From Populus alba (Eukaryota > Streptophyta > Magnoliopsida > Malpighiales > Salicaceae), in the NCBI RefSeq assembly GCF_005239225.2, contig NC_133299.1:11536967-11600966 (forward strand): a stretch of 64,000 bases of DNA, given 5' to 3'. The notes under the pieces are model-generated. The model searched no databases, was not told the DNA's origin, and worked only from the letters and a program-made list of their open reading frames with translations. This document shows, piece by piece, positions 10,560-30,280 of this stretch. The position numbers were made by a program, and so were the translations under genes. Position 1 is the stretch's first letter. The number at the start of each line of letters is the position of its first letter.

Positions 10560-10678
10560 TGACACGACCAAAAGCTTGATGTCTTTTCCCAAGTGCAGGA
10601 GTGTCGAAGTAATAAATAACCCGGCAAGACTGGGGTCAAACCACAGAGAGGTTAATTGTATAAATTATAAATAACAAG

Positions 10679-10716
<38 letters not shown>

Positions 10717-10886
10717 AATAATAATAATAACAATAATAATACTCAGTACGTGGCGTTGTTACACCTGAGAATGATCTAAAAGATCGGGTCACAGGTTTCC
10801 AGCCTATATACTGAGTTTATGAAAAGATCAAAGAGATATATTATATAATATAAACAGAATGTAAATAATAATAATAATAATAATAA

Positions 10887-10921
<35 letters not shown>

Positions 10922-12354
10922 AAAGTAGTAGTAGTAATAAAAGAAGAAGAAGATGAAGAAATTAATGAGAACTTTGAGATGAAAGATTAATGTAAGGATT
11001 AAACAACGATAAAAATAAATGTCAAGGTTAGAGATCCACTAATGGTACTTCAAACAAGTATAGTATAAACTCTTATTATTCAATTGGAAACCACACATAA
11101 AGGAGGTTCCAATCATATTATAAATTGTTAACATGATTACATTAGTTATCTTATTTGAATAAAGCTAATACTTGTAAATGTTGGCAGGCATTCATGATTA
11201 TAACTTATGTTAACAACAAATCAAGTTCCTTTGATAGCTCAGGTGTCGGTTATACCATATAGTATGGGCTATGAAAGTACCAAGTATTTGTTGTACCAAG
11301 TGTTATACAACATAAATCTAGATTAACCATTTAACAAGCAAAGTATTAAAAGTGAACAAGATAACAAATATAAAACATGTTAGTATCCAACGTTAAGGTC
11401 CATGTTAAGTTTATATTATACTTATTCTTACACCATTAGTGTACCCTTTTCACCTTGACATAATTAATTTAGCTAAACATAATGAAAGAAAGAAACATAA
11501 ATGAAGAAGATAAGAACATAAATGAGAAAGAAGTTAACTAAGTAAAGGAAATGAAATGAAGTGCATAAACTTGATATTAATGAAAGCAAAACATAAGCAA
11601 TACAAAGAGAAAAAGCAAGAGCATGATCTTGATCTGGAAACCAAGATGCCTCAATACATGGTAAGTGCCTCCTTTTATAGGCCAAAATTTGGAACTATTG
11701 ATTTGTTGACTAATTGATGAGTGGGTGGCCACATCTTGACTTGGTAACAATCCTTATCTTCTTGTCTGAACAAGACGTCATTTTTAACATCATAATTTGC
11801 CCAAAATCCTCAGGAATGTTCTAGGAAATTGTCTCAGCTTTCCAACAAAAAAAAGTTGAGGTCATTTGGACTTCTAAAACTCAAGATATGGGTTGAACAC
11901 TAAATAGTGTCTAGGCTGCAGGACAGCTTCGGACTTCTTTGTTGTTCCTTCATTTTGGACTTCAAAACGGCCTTTTTAAATCTTGGGCTCCCCATGAAAG
12001 TTGTAGGCCTTTGTCTTACTTTTCCATCCATATAAAATGGACCTAAATCCGAGATCTAGAGCTCTAGATATGATCCAATTACCGAGTAATGTTCCGGTTT
12101 GGACTACACCAGCATCTCTTTTCTAAGTTTGGCCATCTCTTTGTCCTTTCACTTTCAATACTTAAACTCATCATTCAATCCTTTTATTTATGTGATAGGC
12201 ATGCATTTAAGATGAACATTTACCATAAATTAAGGTATCTTATAGTATCAAACTTGTTATTATAAAACATGCTTTAGTTAAGGAGTTATTGATACTTCAA
12301 GTGCAAAATGATTATATAAAACATTGATAAACATGCACTTTTAAGTACTAATCA
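10560..12354 (-). repeat. Athila-A 5' LTR
   Basis: The LTR runs from TGACACGACC to TACTAATCA on the plus strand (1795 bases, TG...CA ends on both strands). It matches 1-455 in direct orientation and 1035-2754 in inverted orientation. The sequence just outside, GTTAA at 12355-12359, is the expected 5-bp target duplicate, whose partner is off the window. The element landed inside a hAT transposase gene. Confidence 0.92.
10679..10955. repeat. AAC/AAT and AAT/AGT trinucleotide arrays in the 5' LTR
   Basis: A run of AAC then AAT (about 10679-10742) and a second run of AAT, AGT and GAA motifs (about 10864-10955) lie at the sites of the arrays in the other LTR copies. Array length varies strongly between copies. 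Confidence 0.88.
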
Positions 12355-12387
12355 GTTAATTCAAAGGGAAATAAAAAAAAATAGGGC

Positions 12388-13289
12388 CACCTAGTTTAAA
12401 GGATTTGAAAAATGCAAGAACTTTGGTCAAGTTCTTAAAGATCTTTTATATGGTTACATTGAGATTTTCTGACTCATTGCATGTCACATCAAATTCTTTC
12501 TTCAATGAATTGATTTACATGCATACAAACTTGTTGCAATTGTGTAAAAATAAAGATAGAATTTCAAGTGGAATGGCGATGAATATGATGTTAAAGTTTG
12601 AGAAGTATTAGGGTTGTGAAGTAAATCAGAATTTTTTGTTATATGTGGCTAATGTCTTAGATCCACGTTTGAAGTTGAAATATGTGAAATTTTGTTTTGG
12701 TGATTTGTATGTTAATGACAAAACACAATCGCTAACAAATAAGGTGAAAGATACTTTGGTGAGCTTGTATGAGTTTTATTTAAAAATTGATGAAGTGGTG
12801 GATAATAATAGGCATAAACAGGATGTCAATGCTATTGATGATGTGGAGGTAGATGTTAACACTTTGGCTTGATTCAAAAGACATTTGCAAGAGGTGGATA
12901 GTGTGGAAGATAAAAATGAGGTTGAGAGGTATTTGATTGATGGTTGTGAGAATCCTAATGATGATAAGTTAGATATTTTGGGTTGGTGGAAAAGTAATGT
13001 TTTGAAATATAAGACACTTTCAAATGTTGCACAACATGTTCTAGCTATTACTATATCCACAGTGGCTTCTGAATCAGTATTTAACACAGGTGGTCATGTA
13101 CTTGATCAATTTCGAAGTTCTCTATCTCCGACAACTGTTCAAGCACTCATTTGTTGTCAAAATTGGTTGCATCATGGATCAATTCCAACTAATATTAGAA
13201 TCTTGATAAATGATTTTGAAACCTACGAAAACCTTGAGTCAAGTAATTTTTTTTTAGAAACTTGCACCTTTTATTTAGTAATTTATTAA
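12388..13289 (+). pseudogene. hAT transposase, C-terminal part, decayed
   Basis: One frame reads as the C-terminal half of a plant hAT (RICESLEEPER-like) transposase, interrupted by stops at 12609-12611 and 12870-12872. Recognisable parts are LLYVANVLDPRLKLKYV and the hATC dimerisation region (ILGWWKSN, then ISTVASESVFNTGG and TVQALICCQNWL). The N-terminal half is missing on this side because Athila-A is inserted at its upstream edge. In-frame stops mean no functional protein. Confidence 0.85.
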
Positions 13290-14050
13290 TTAAATTGTTT
13301 GCAATCATCTAACATGTCTAATTTTTTATTTTGTAGAATTTGGTGGAAAGTTACATTTAGTAATGGATGATAATTAGTTCAAAAGTTACTTTGATGGTAA
13401 AATACTACTTTTATTTTTACATATTCTAATTTATTTTATCATGTTATAATTTTAGATCTTGATTTTCAGGTTTTGATGTCAATGGTATTACGGAATCAAA
13501 GTGCAATGTTCTTGTCATCTTGATGTGCTTTTTGATTAGGATGATGTGCACAATGAATATTTATATTTTTTTACATGAAGTGTTTTATTTTTAATGGCAA
13601 TGTTATTTGTTGTTTCTTTTTAAGCCCTTTTGAAAGCAATGCTTTGTAATTTAAATTTAAATTTACTGTGTGTGTTATTTAAACTTTGATGCAGGAGGAG
13701 TCCAAAACATAAATATTAGAAAGACTTGCAACATATTAAATATAATATTAGCACTAATAATTTAATATAAATGAATATTTAGTGACAAAAAATATTAAAT
13801 ATATCATAGAATTTTTTAACAAAATTAGATAATATTTACATTAATTACAAGCTCATCAGAAAGCCCATTAGAAAGCCTAAAAAAGCCTAAAAAAACAATA
13901 ATATAGGTTTTCCGGTTTTTCCGTTAAAAAAACCAAACTAAAATCGATCGGTTTGAACCAGTTTCAGTTTAAATTTTTAAGCTTTTCAAAATTTGATTTT
14001 GGTTAGTTTTTTAGATAAAAACCAAACTAAACCAAAAATACTCACCCCTA
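13290..14050 (+). mobile_element. hAT element 3' non-coding end and probable terminal inverted repeat
   Basis: The AT-rich stretch after the transposase ends in repeated AACCGG/AACCAAAC-type subterminal motifs (13900-14040) and the string CTCACCCCTA at 14041-14050. Its reverse complement TAGGGGTGAG is a typical hAT terminus. The following 8 bases (GTAAAGAT) would be the target duplicate. The left end of the element is not in the window. Confidence 0.6.
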
Positions 14051-14240
14051 GTAAAGATGATTCCTTTTAGACCAGCAACAACTCTTGCACCTTCAACCTT
14101 CAGTTAGCAGTGACAACACCAACTAAAGGTACACTTCATTTCCTCCTAGACCAACATCATGAGCAGCAATGGACTCCACTAGCATCTTTACCATCTTCGC
14201 ATTAGGCCAGAAACGACAACAGGCACCTCCCCAAGCTAGG

Positions 14241-15779
14241 TAAGCTTTCTTCTCCTATCTTCATTTTAAGTACCCCATGCAGAACATGAATTATAATTCA
14301 CGTTATGCAAGTTGTTGCACAACTTAGTCATTAGGTTGGGCTAATAACCAAGTTATGCGGGCTAGATTAAGCCCAGCCCATATAGCTAGCTACGCTGAGT
14401 TCAACTTATTTTTATTTTAAAAAAAAAAGCAGATGTTGGGCCATTTGTCAACCGAATCAAATCGGGTTGAGCTTGGGTCTCCAGAATAACCTTTAGGCTA
14501 AATGTGTGTTTACCAAACACACACCCTAATATCTTTCCTTTTAGCTTTAATTTGTCTTATATTTGTGTGTCTAGCCAAACAAAACCTTAAAAGTTTCAAA
14601 AAATATTAAAAAAATCAAAGACCATTCTAGAATTATTTGTGAGTCCCTCATGTCTTTTTCTAGCAATTTTACCAAATATTAGATCTTAGACTTGTACTAT
14701 AAGATATGGACCCAATATTCACAATACCTTATTTATCTCCAAAAGTCTTAAAAAAAATTCAAAAAAAATCTTTATTTCTAAAAACCAAAAATATGTTTCT
14801 TTTTAAGTATTTCACTTAATATCGGGGCTGCAGACTTATATTATAAAATGTTGACCCAATATTAAGAATATCGGTTTTTCACTGAAATTTTCAAAAATTC
14901 AACAAAATTCTAAGAAAATTCCTCATTTCAACAATACAAAAAATATCCTTTTTTTGGTGTGCATATGGTCAAATTCTAAAATTTTCATGCATATTTTATA
15001 CAAAAAAAAAAAATTCAATTTTCCTCATACTTTGAAAAATACAAAAAAAAAAAAGATTAGTTAAGCTTTTTTTCTATCATCTTTATTTTAATTACCCCCT
15101 CTTGTATAAGCATACAAGACATGAATTATAATTCATGTTCTACAAGTTGTTGCACAACTTCGTCACAAGGTTGGGTTAGTGACCAAGTTGTATGGGTTAG
15201 ATCAAGCCTAATCCATTTTTCTTTAAAGAAAAAGAAGCAAATGTTGGGTCACCTATTGGCCCAACGAAACTGGGATGAGCTCGGGCCTCGGGCCCAACAG
15301 GCCCAGTCTTTAGATTAAGGGTGTGTTTACCAAACAGACCCTTAAAAGTATTAAAAATACCTGATTATTTATGGGTCTTTAATGTAAGATACACACTATA
15401 AACTTATATTGTAAGATACGAACCCAATATTTAAAATACCTGATTTTTTTCAAAAAATCTCAAAAAACTAAAAAACAAATATTTATTTCAAAAACACAAA
15501 AATATATTTCTTTTCAAGGATTTCACTTCATATCAGGGTTGTAGACTTATACTATAAGATATTGATTTAATATTAAGAATATTTGTTTTTCATTGAAATT
15601 TTCAAAAATTCCAAAAATTTCTAAAAAAAATTCCTTTTTTCAACAATATAAAATATATATTTTTTTTATTTGGTGTGCATACAACCAGATTCTAAAATTT
15701 TAATGCATATTTTATATAAAAAAAAATTGCATTTTTGTCATACTTTGAAAAATATAAAAAAACAAAAAACTCAGTTAAT
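14241..15779. repeat. Two-copy tandem duplication of about 0.7-0.8 kb
   Basis: 14241-15061 and 15062-15779 are diverged direct copies. Each opens with TAAGCTTT, then ATGAATTATAATTCA and GTTGTTGCACAACTT, then AT-rich sequence with 'aagatatt' phrases, and closes near CAGTTAA or TAGTTAA. I see no coding frame of interest. The origin, perhaps a transposon end, is unknown. Confidence 0.7.
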
Positions 15780-17677
15780 GGGTATTACAGCTTGTTTGCG
15801 ATTATCTATTAGAATTTGGCCAAATTTTTAAATAAAAACCATTTTTTTATTTATTGGCCTTTAAGATAGTTAGGTTTTAATCTGATAAAATAAGAATATC
15901 ATTACTAAGGAGGACTTTTCTTAAACTTTAGACAAACTTTTCTTAAACTTTAGAACTAGGTTTTAGCTTGATGAAATAAGGATCTCTTTACTGAAGAAGA
16001 TTTCTCTTGAATGTTAGATAGACTAACGAATAGAAACATGACTTAGAATAAATAACAATGCAGTTTACCAGGTAGGGTGCATTAGGGGTGATACATCTTT
16101 CCCTTGCATAACTAGTCCTCTTACCCGGTTACGCAAACCATTAAATTTTCTAATGACTATAATACTAGGTAGGAACTTTTTTTTTATTATTATTATTGAT
16201 AAAGAACAAGAATTCATTGTTATTTCTACCCATATTTATCCTGATAACCCTGATTTGAAAGGATAATTACCACAGCGCCGTTCACATGCGACACCAAATA
16301 TTTTTATCAAAAATATTATTTAAATTAGATCTAATTATTATACCATTTGTGTTTGGGAAGATAACTACTGCAATATGCAATGAACTGTAATGTAATACCC
16401 ATTACCTTATCTAGTATCTTAAATGCATATGGTTTTTATATTTAACATAAAGGGTCTTATTAAATTTTATTTGAATACATAAGTTGTGTTTTATTAGAAA
16501 ATAGTTGTAGCCTTCATCTTTGGTTTTCTTATTTATTCTAAAAATATTTCTTCATGGAAAATCTTAAATAAAAATTATTAGTACAAATTTCTCAAAATAG
16601 AAAGTAAGATCCTTGCTTATTAATTTACCTTAAAAATAATAAAAGAAATGAATGCAAAAAACCACAAACACCTTTATTTTTATATTGGAGAATTTTAAAA
16701 GCAACATTTTTTTTATGTTTTCTAGTTTTTTTTTTCATAGAATTGAATAATTAGAAAACATATTTTTCCAATAAAATAATTTTTATTTTAATTAGTAAAC
16801 ATGTTTTAATTTTTGTTCTTAAAATCTTTCTTTAAAAAAAATCCATCAATAAACACAACCTTGAGTTTTTTTTTTTTTTTTTTTTTCTAATTCCTCGCAA
16901 AAGGCCATAATTTCTCAAAGTTTGTTATAATTTATGTATTTTTGCTATGATGTATTGATATTTCTTTCATTAATAAAATATTTTTTATCAATTTTTTTAA
17001 AAAACACACCAAGAACAAAACATGTCAATTTGTCATCATATTGTTTTTTAAAAATTTGTTAGTTCATTATTCATGTTTCGTAATGAATTAACTTAAAAAC
17101 TTTAAGGGATTTTTTATGGTTAAAAAAGATATTTTACTTTCTTTTATTTCTTGAATTAAAAAAAATTAAGATCAACACTTAGATGAAGTTATTCTTTTGA
17201 ATACATCAAACCGATATGAGAGTGTGCTTTAAAGATCAATCGAGGAAGAACTTGGTCTTTAATGACATGTAAGCTGAATAGAAAACACCTTTATCATTAA
17301 ATAAATAAATAATAAAATGTGTAATTTAACTAGGTAGATAATTGAAGTAAACTTTAGAAACACATGAGAAATCCTTTTTCCAACCAACAAAAATCATAAC
17401 TAGTCACCTTATAAATGTTTTTGTTTCAAATTAAACTATTTATTGCTAATTTTAGGTTGTTTTGAATTACTCATCTATTTTTATTATAATGCATCTTTGA
17501 TATTCTTGCGCTTTTAATGTATAATTTTTTTAAAAGTAGAGTTTGGTTAATATTTGTTTTACTTGAAAGTAAAGCAACTATTAGTTTAGAAATCTACTCT
17601 CTTTCTAAAATAAAGAAGTGCTTTTTTAGCCAATTTTTTGTTGTTAATTTTCATTTTTCACAAAACAACATATAACC
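15780..17677. other. AT-rich intergenic region
   Basis: I see no gene here. It contains homopolymer runs and a short stretch (about 16050-16290) of more even base composition that may be an old dispersed repeat. Confidence 0.5.
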
Positions 17678-17917
17678 ATGGCCACAAACTGCCATCATTT
17701 ATGTCTTTTATCATCAATACATAGAAACCTCACTACACAAACACATAAAAAAAACCATGTTCAAAATTCCAATGGCCTATTTGGTAGAGTTGCTCAATTC
17801 TTTCAAGAGAAAGATCGAATGGTTGGTGAAGGAGCAAATGATGGTGGTTATGGAGAAGTAACATTGGACGGTGGAAGAGTTAAATGGGTGAGTGGTGGTG
17901 CTAGGTTTTTGGGATAA
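17678..17917 (+). CDS. Small unrecognised protein, 79 residues
   Basis: The ATG stands in a good plant context (ataaccATGGcc), and the frame is more balanced in base composition than its AT-rich surroundings. The start (MATNCHHLCLLSSIHRNL) could be an organelle transit peptide. The second half is glycine-rich and charged (ANDGGYGEVTLDGG, VKWVSGGARFLG). No domain is recognised. It may be a small single-exon gene, a first exon or a decayed fragment. Its stop is followed by AT-rich sequence with no clear polyadenylation signal. Confidence 0.35.
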   Translation: MATNCHHLCLLSSIHRNLTTQTHKKNHVQNSNGLFGRVAQFFQEKDRMVGEGANDGGYGEVTLDGGRVKWVSGGARFLG

Positions 17918-20099
17918 CTAGTTATATTATAATTATAAGAAACACTAAAAGATTTGGGCGAAAGAAACCATAAATCCACAATGCTCTTCTTCTTCTTTTT
18001 CTTGAACTTTATTTTTCAATTATATATTTTTTTATCAAATTGGTAATTGATTTTTATGATTTGTTACAAAAAAACACAATTAAAAGATGTAGAACCAAAG
18101 TGTAAAATACAACAAATTATGTTGGACACTATAAAATTAGCATTGTGATGATTTTTTTTCTATAAACATGCTTAAGAATATAAATCCTGTTCCATTTAGA
18201 TTTTTTGATCAGGTTGAATATTTTAGTGATTTTGGAGTATTTTGGGGTTAATAAGTAGTTTATAAAGTTTTTCATAAAGTTCATTAGGTGAAAATAGATA
18301 AAAAATAGATTTTCATGGCAAAAAACTCCCATTGGATTCCGTTTAGAGTTTTTTTTTTATTCAATTGTTTTTTGTTTTATTAGTGATTTTGAGGTGTTTT
18401 GGAGTTGGTAAATGATTTATAAAATTGGTTTTTACGGCAAAACCCCCTATCAGGTTCTATTTAGATTTTTTTAATCCCGCTAATTTTTTGTTTTTAGTGA
18501 TCTTAGAGTTTTTAGTGTTGGTAAGTGTGTTTACAGAGATTTTTATAGTGATTATTGGGTGTTTTGAGGTTAAATGTGTTGAAAAATAGATTTTTAAGTC
18601 AAAAACTCACATTCTTTGATTTTTTAGCCACCACACTGTTGGCTGGATTTTGAGCAGCGCTTAGTGGGAAATAGATTGCCTACTACTACAAGTAACTTGT
18701 TGCCCACTCTGAAAAAAAGAAAGAAAAGAAATGGATGAAGCGTCGTCCACTTCTAAGAAAAATAAAATTAAGTGTGAATTTGAGCTTTCTAATTAAGGCC
18801 ATCCATAAGGGCCTAGGCCCAAATGTTTGAGCCCTTTTAGAAAGCCAAATGTGTTAGGCTATCTAGTCTCGTGTGCTTCGTCCTTTTTTTTTTAAATTTA
18901 AATTTAATTTGTTCTTTAAAAATTAATTAATTTAAAATATTATAAATATATTAGTTTATTAATTTTTTAAAATTGATTAATAATAAATTTTACATGTTAT
19001 TTTATTAATACCATTCAAGTTTTACATTGTTTTTTAATAAAAACATAACAATTTTTTTTATAATATTAATGTATTTTGTTTTACATCTCATCATCATCAT
19101 TATTTTTGAAATTTTATACAACTACTTGTCTAATAGCATTTATTTTTATCATTATATAATTAAATAAAAAAATATTTCATGAAATTATTATTATTAAATT
19201 TAGTTAGGTTCATGACTTGAATCGCGAGTTTAACATGTTAACTCGGGTTTACATAAGCTGATCGAAGATGTCATCATCAAGATTTGAAAATAAATTTATT
19301 TTGTTTATATCAAATTTTAAACTCATAATAAAAAATTCTTGGAAATAAAAAAAAAAAAAAACATCAACAATACTCATACATTTGTTTTTATATTTTAAAA
19401 AGTTTTGGTCTATCTCATAACAAATTGCGGAGGCTAGTTACTTCTCAATTAAAAGATTAGTGACTTTAGATTTAAAGACTTGAGGTTGATTGTTTAATCC
19501 ATATTTATCATATGCGTAAATTTAATATTTTGTATAATATAATAATTTAGTTTAAGTTTTTCTCAAATAGAAAATGTAGCATATTTTGTAAAGTCACCTT
19601 AAGCATGTTATATATATAACTCCAAAGCTCACTTCTTTCTTTATTTTTCCGCTGGTTTTCATATTATTCTAAGTTTAATATTTGTTTTTTTTTTTTTTAT
19701 TTAAGCCATACACGTGATTTCATACTTTTTAACTGAGTCAACTAACATAGTATGTTCAACATAACGAAAAGTCTGCGATGTATTTAGATGGAGGGTTCGA
19801 AAGAACCCAAAATTAACAATACATGGGTCAATGTGAGAGAAAAAATAAAGTGTATTGGATTGATTTGACTGAATATGAAAAGTAGAGGGATTGAACATGA
19901 TTTTTTTATTTTCATCCTCAGGAGTGATGAAATAAATTTGTATAGTAGAATAAGTAAAGATAATAAAAAAGAGATTGAAAAGATGCTGAAAGGTGAAGGC
20001 TAAAAGCAAAATTTAGTTAAATTGTCAAGCAATAATAAAATAAAATCCCTAAAATCAAAGCCGTGACCCTCCCGAATGTGAAAGATTTATGACCGATGA
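17918..20099. other. AT-rich intergenic region with degenerate repeats
   Basis: No gene is seen. At about 18170-18620 three loose copies of a roughly 150-base unit occur (phrases 'gttttgaggt' and 'ttttcaaaaactc'-like). At 19205-19262 there is a single copy of the 'gttaactcgggtt' repeat that also fills intron 2 of the reductase gene. Confidence 0.5.
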
Positions 20100-20481
20100 A
20101 AAAGGCTCGAAAAGACACAAAAGTAATGCAAGAAAGAAAAACAAAATAGAAACTCTGTCGTCAACGCCTGTGCTCTCTACTTTCTACCCTCTACTCTCTA
20201 CTAGTGTCAAACAATGACTCGACCACACTAGCCTCTCGTTTATTTTTCCTTAACTTTTTGCTAAGAAAAATCACTGGTGAAGCACTTAGTCGGCCCCACA
20301 TAAAGACAGCAGTATACCTGTTTCTCTGTCCTCACTCTCTCTCTCCCTGCTCACCCACCCCCATCTTCTAGGGTTCACTCTAGAAAGAAAGAGAGAGAGC
20401 TAGTGACCACGTTTCAAGACAACTAAACCAAATCGAACTCATTAAAACCATAAAAAATTTCCGATCATTTCTTAATCAAGG
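20100..20481 (+). promoter_or_regulatory. Upstream region and 5' UTR of the reductase gene
   Basis: This stretch is richer in C and T than the DNA before it, with CTCTCT runs at about 20331-20347 and a GAGAGA run near 20391-20400, both common in plant core promoters and 5' UTRs. I see no unambiguous TATA box, so the transcription start is not fixed. Confidence 0.45.
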
Positions 20482-27430
<6,949 letters not shown>

Positions 27431-27780
27431 TAGCGACATTCTCACATTAAATCTGCCTTTGGTTGCTGTAACCTCACCGAGTATAGCATTGATTCATTCA
27501 TCTACTATTCAAGCTTCTTTCACTGGTTCTTCTCTACTCTCTTGGACTATGGAGTCCCAGCAAGATTTCACAAGGATGGGAATCTGAAAGCTGATTCCCT
27601 TAGAACCTTAGATGATGATGTCTTCCTGCCTGCCTTCTATCACATTTCATTTCTTTTTTATTTTTTTGAATAGGATCCTGTTAGTCTCTGCTGTATCCAT
27701 AATGGAATCTTCAAGCAGGGAATAGCTTGTAGTTAGTTACCAGATGTCAAGGTAGAAATAAAGCTAAACTTGCGGTTTTT
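27431..27780 (+). terminator. Reductase 3' UTR with polyadenylation signal
   Basis: The stop codon is followed by about 330 bases of non-coding sequence. AATAAA at 27757-27762 is the likely polyadenylation signal. Confidence 0.65.
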
Positions 27781-28844
27781 GAAAATCAAAACGGTTACAA
27801 AAATTTACCGATTGCTGAGCTAACTCTCATGAAGTAAAATGTGCGAGTAAAATGTAGTAACTGAGGCAGGCACCTTGGGTGGCGAGGTTGCAGTCCTTTC
27901 TCTGTTTTTCTTTTTATGTTTTCATTGACTCGGCCATCGTGCAAGAAAAATTATTTAATTTCGATGCCAAAGGCGTATAGCGTGATGTCCATGTGCTAAA
28001 TTTTAATATTGATTCAAAGACTGAGTGATATTCAAGTCAGCTTGCCAAGATCTTGGGCTTCATTTAGGAATGCGTGGCTTTTGGTGTTTTAAAAACTATT
28101 GGGTCCTTTTATTTATTTTTATATTTTTCATTTGTTTGGTGGAGTTTTGAGCCACAAGTGGAAAGAACTCTTAAATCTTTTTATGAGTTTTATTTTATTA
28201 TTTTAAAGTTTTTAAATCTAGTGTTAAAATTAACTATTGTAAAATTAATGTTTTAGATTTAAAGATAGGGAAAGAGAGTAATTTTGAATCTCTTACAACA
28301 CAACTCGTGCCTCGTATCCGGAAAGTCTCGGATATCTCTTTAAAAGATTCTCCTCTTTGGTTTCTGTCCTGAAATTTTTATTAACGTAAGAGCATTCTAA
28401 TAGAAAATTAGCAAACATTTTTACACCCATGGCAAAAAGTTTCAATCACAAAAGTAACAGCTATCCAAACGGATCTTACCTCTCCAACAGCAGGCCGACG
28501 ATTCATTAGCTGGAAGCTTTCTAGTTAGTCTATGGGTGTCTGCTCTTGCTGGGGTAAATAAGAAATAAATTGATGCCAAATTTATGGATATAAAAACTCA
28601 GAAACTCATAGTAAAATAGATAAATAATCTAAAAAAGTTAAAATATAGCTCTGGATAAAAACCTTAATCCAAAAATAATCTTATACCTAAAAACATAAGG
28701 TATTGAAAGTTAAATTAGGACTCGTTGATTATAAAAAATAAAAAAATCCAAAATATATGAATATGCCACAAGGTTACCTATGCATGTACAAGTTAAAATT
28801 GCTTTTTCTTCCGGCAAAAAACAAAATTGCATCCCACAATACAC
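27781..28844. other. Intergenic region
   Basis: I see no gene. The short open frame at about 28074-28256 is low-complexity and has no gene-like features. Retrotransposon sequence begins near 28845. Confidence 0.5.
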
Positions 28845-29525
28845 AAGTTTAAAGTATTTAAAACACCCTTTCAGGTTTAATTACTTAAGTTAGAGATACT
28901 ACGAAACCAAACTTAACTACTTTTTTTTTATTATTATCAATTTTTATTTTTATTTTTTGGTTTTTGGTTTTTTTATTTGTTTTTGCAAATTATATACTAT
29001 CACGTTCCCTTAGTTGTTACCTTTAACAAACGAATATAAATAATATAATAATCCAATGTACAACCCACAATCATATGTTAAAAGTGTGTGTGTTAAAATG
29101 AAGGTTTAAAAATACTTGTTAAATGAGTATATGAGCAGAATCAAGTGATAACAATGTGAGAGTTTGTAAACCTAAATATTTCAAGAAGTATTTGATAGAC
29201 CTTGATAAGAATATTTACTAAGATGTGTTTCAAGAGTCAATAAAATTCCTCCTTACTCTGTCATCCTAATAACAATTTTATCAAATGGTTTTATTAAAAA
29301 CAAAAGCAGTTGGTTAGTTTTTTTTTTTTTTTAAATGTCAAGTATTACCCTCCCCCTAATCAAAATGAGACATTGTCCTCAATGTCCTAAGATAAAAAGA
29401 TAGAGTAAAGAAGTCATCACCTGAAGCAGCGAATACTGACAATCTTGAAACACATTTAAATAAATATAAGAGATAAGAAAACAGAAAAATATTATGTTAT
29501 TAATAAAACCAAAAGACACAAATTT

Positions 29526-29560
29526 TTACAAACTAAAACTTAAATCGTAGTTATGATTGT
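29526..29560 (-). other. LOG deletion scar in Athila fragment B
   Basis: 29526-29546 corresponds to the last codons and stop of the LOG copies (minus strand reads DLSFSL then stop, compared with DLSLHL and DLSLRL). From 29547 the sequence matches the element upstream of LOG (GTAGTTATGATTGTGG). About 0.8 kb present in Athila-A is missing between them. Confidence 0.6.
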
Positions 29561-29609
29561 GGCTCACATCTTTCCTTGGTTTTACGTCCAAGAACGGCTT
29601 AAATGCCCT

Positions 29610-30158
29610 TTATGGGTCGAGAATAGGTTTCCCATTTATTTTTCTTAAAAACTGGTAAACAAGATCTTTTATAGTATGATTCCCAATACTAAGTCGATGA
29701 TGTTCTTTATGAAAATGGAGGCATAAATCATAAATTACATGATGTACATCTCCACTAAGATGCGTCTCAAGAGTTAATAGAAGATTATCTAAAGACTCCC
29801 TACTCAGGCCATCCTTAATGAATTGTTATTTATCTTCACAGTTTATAGATATCATTCCTAAATAACGACATTGTGCATTACAAGTCCATCTGGCACATCG
29901 ATGACAGACTTTCAGCCGTTTTGCACGACGTTTCTTTGTAAAAGTGCTCTTACATGTCCCAGGCATGTATGAAATAAAAGAATTAGAAGACTCACCTGTT
30001 AATCAGACCTTTGCTTCAATCATCTAGCGAATATCTTCAGCAATTCCATGATTCATTAACAACCTCAATTTTGCACACCTAGCTTGATAAATTTTTGTAA
30101 TGGTATTTTGAGGCAATGCGAGAAAATACTTTTTTAATTTTTCAAGAGTGATGTCCAT
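29610..30158 (-). pseudogene. Accessory frames 1 and 2, second copy
   Basis: Frame 1 (30003-30158, MDITLEKL start) ends in TGA at the position of TAA in Athila-A. Frame 2 (to 29610) keeps the cysteine-rich core HRCARWTCNAQC and reads through the site of the TGA seen in Athila-A, but has its own stop after EDK. The layout is the same in both copies, so these frames belong to the family. Function unknown. Confidence 0.55.
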
Positions 30159-30280
30159 TTTTTAGATGAGAAGTGGAAAAGAGATGCAAAAAGAAGGAAC
30201 AAGAAATTAAACAAATATATACACAGATATCAGTTATCATGGGAAACTGAAAGAACCGACTTAAGAGTCACAAAGCACCG

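Noticed and set aside
10679..10955. Regularly spaced short repeats as a CRISPR-like array
   Set aside because: They are simple trinucleotide repeats without spacers in a plant LTR.
19701..20009. 102-codon frame on the minus strand upstream of the reductase
   Set aside because: AT-rich composition, no domain, no plausible start context.
28074..28256. 60-codon hydrophobic frame downstream of the reductase
   Set aside because: Low complexity, no initiation context, no conserved motif; ordinary AT-rich DNA.
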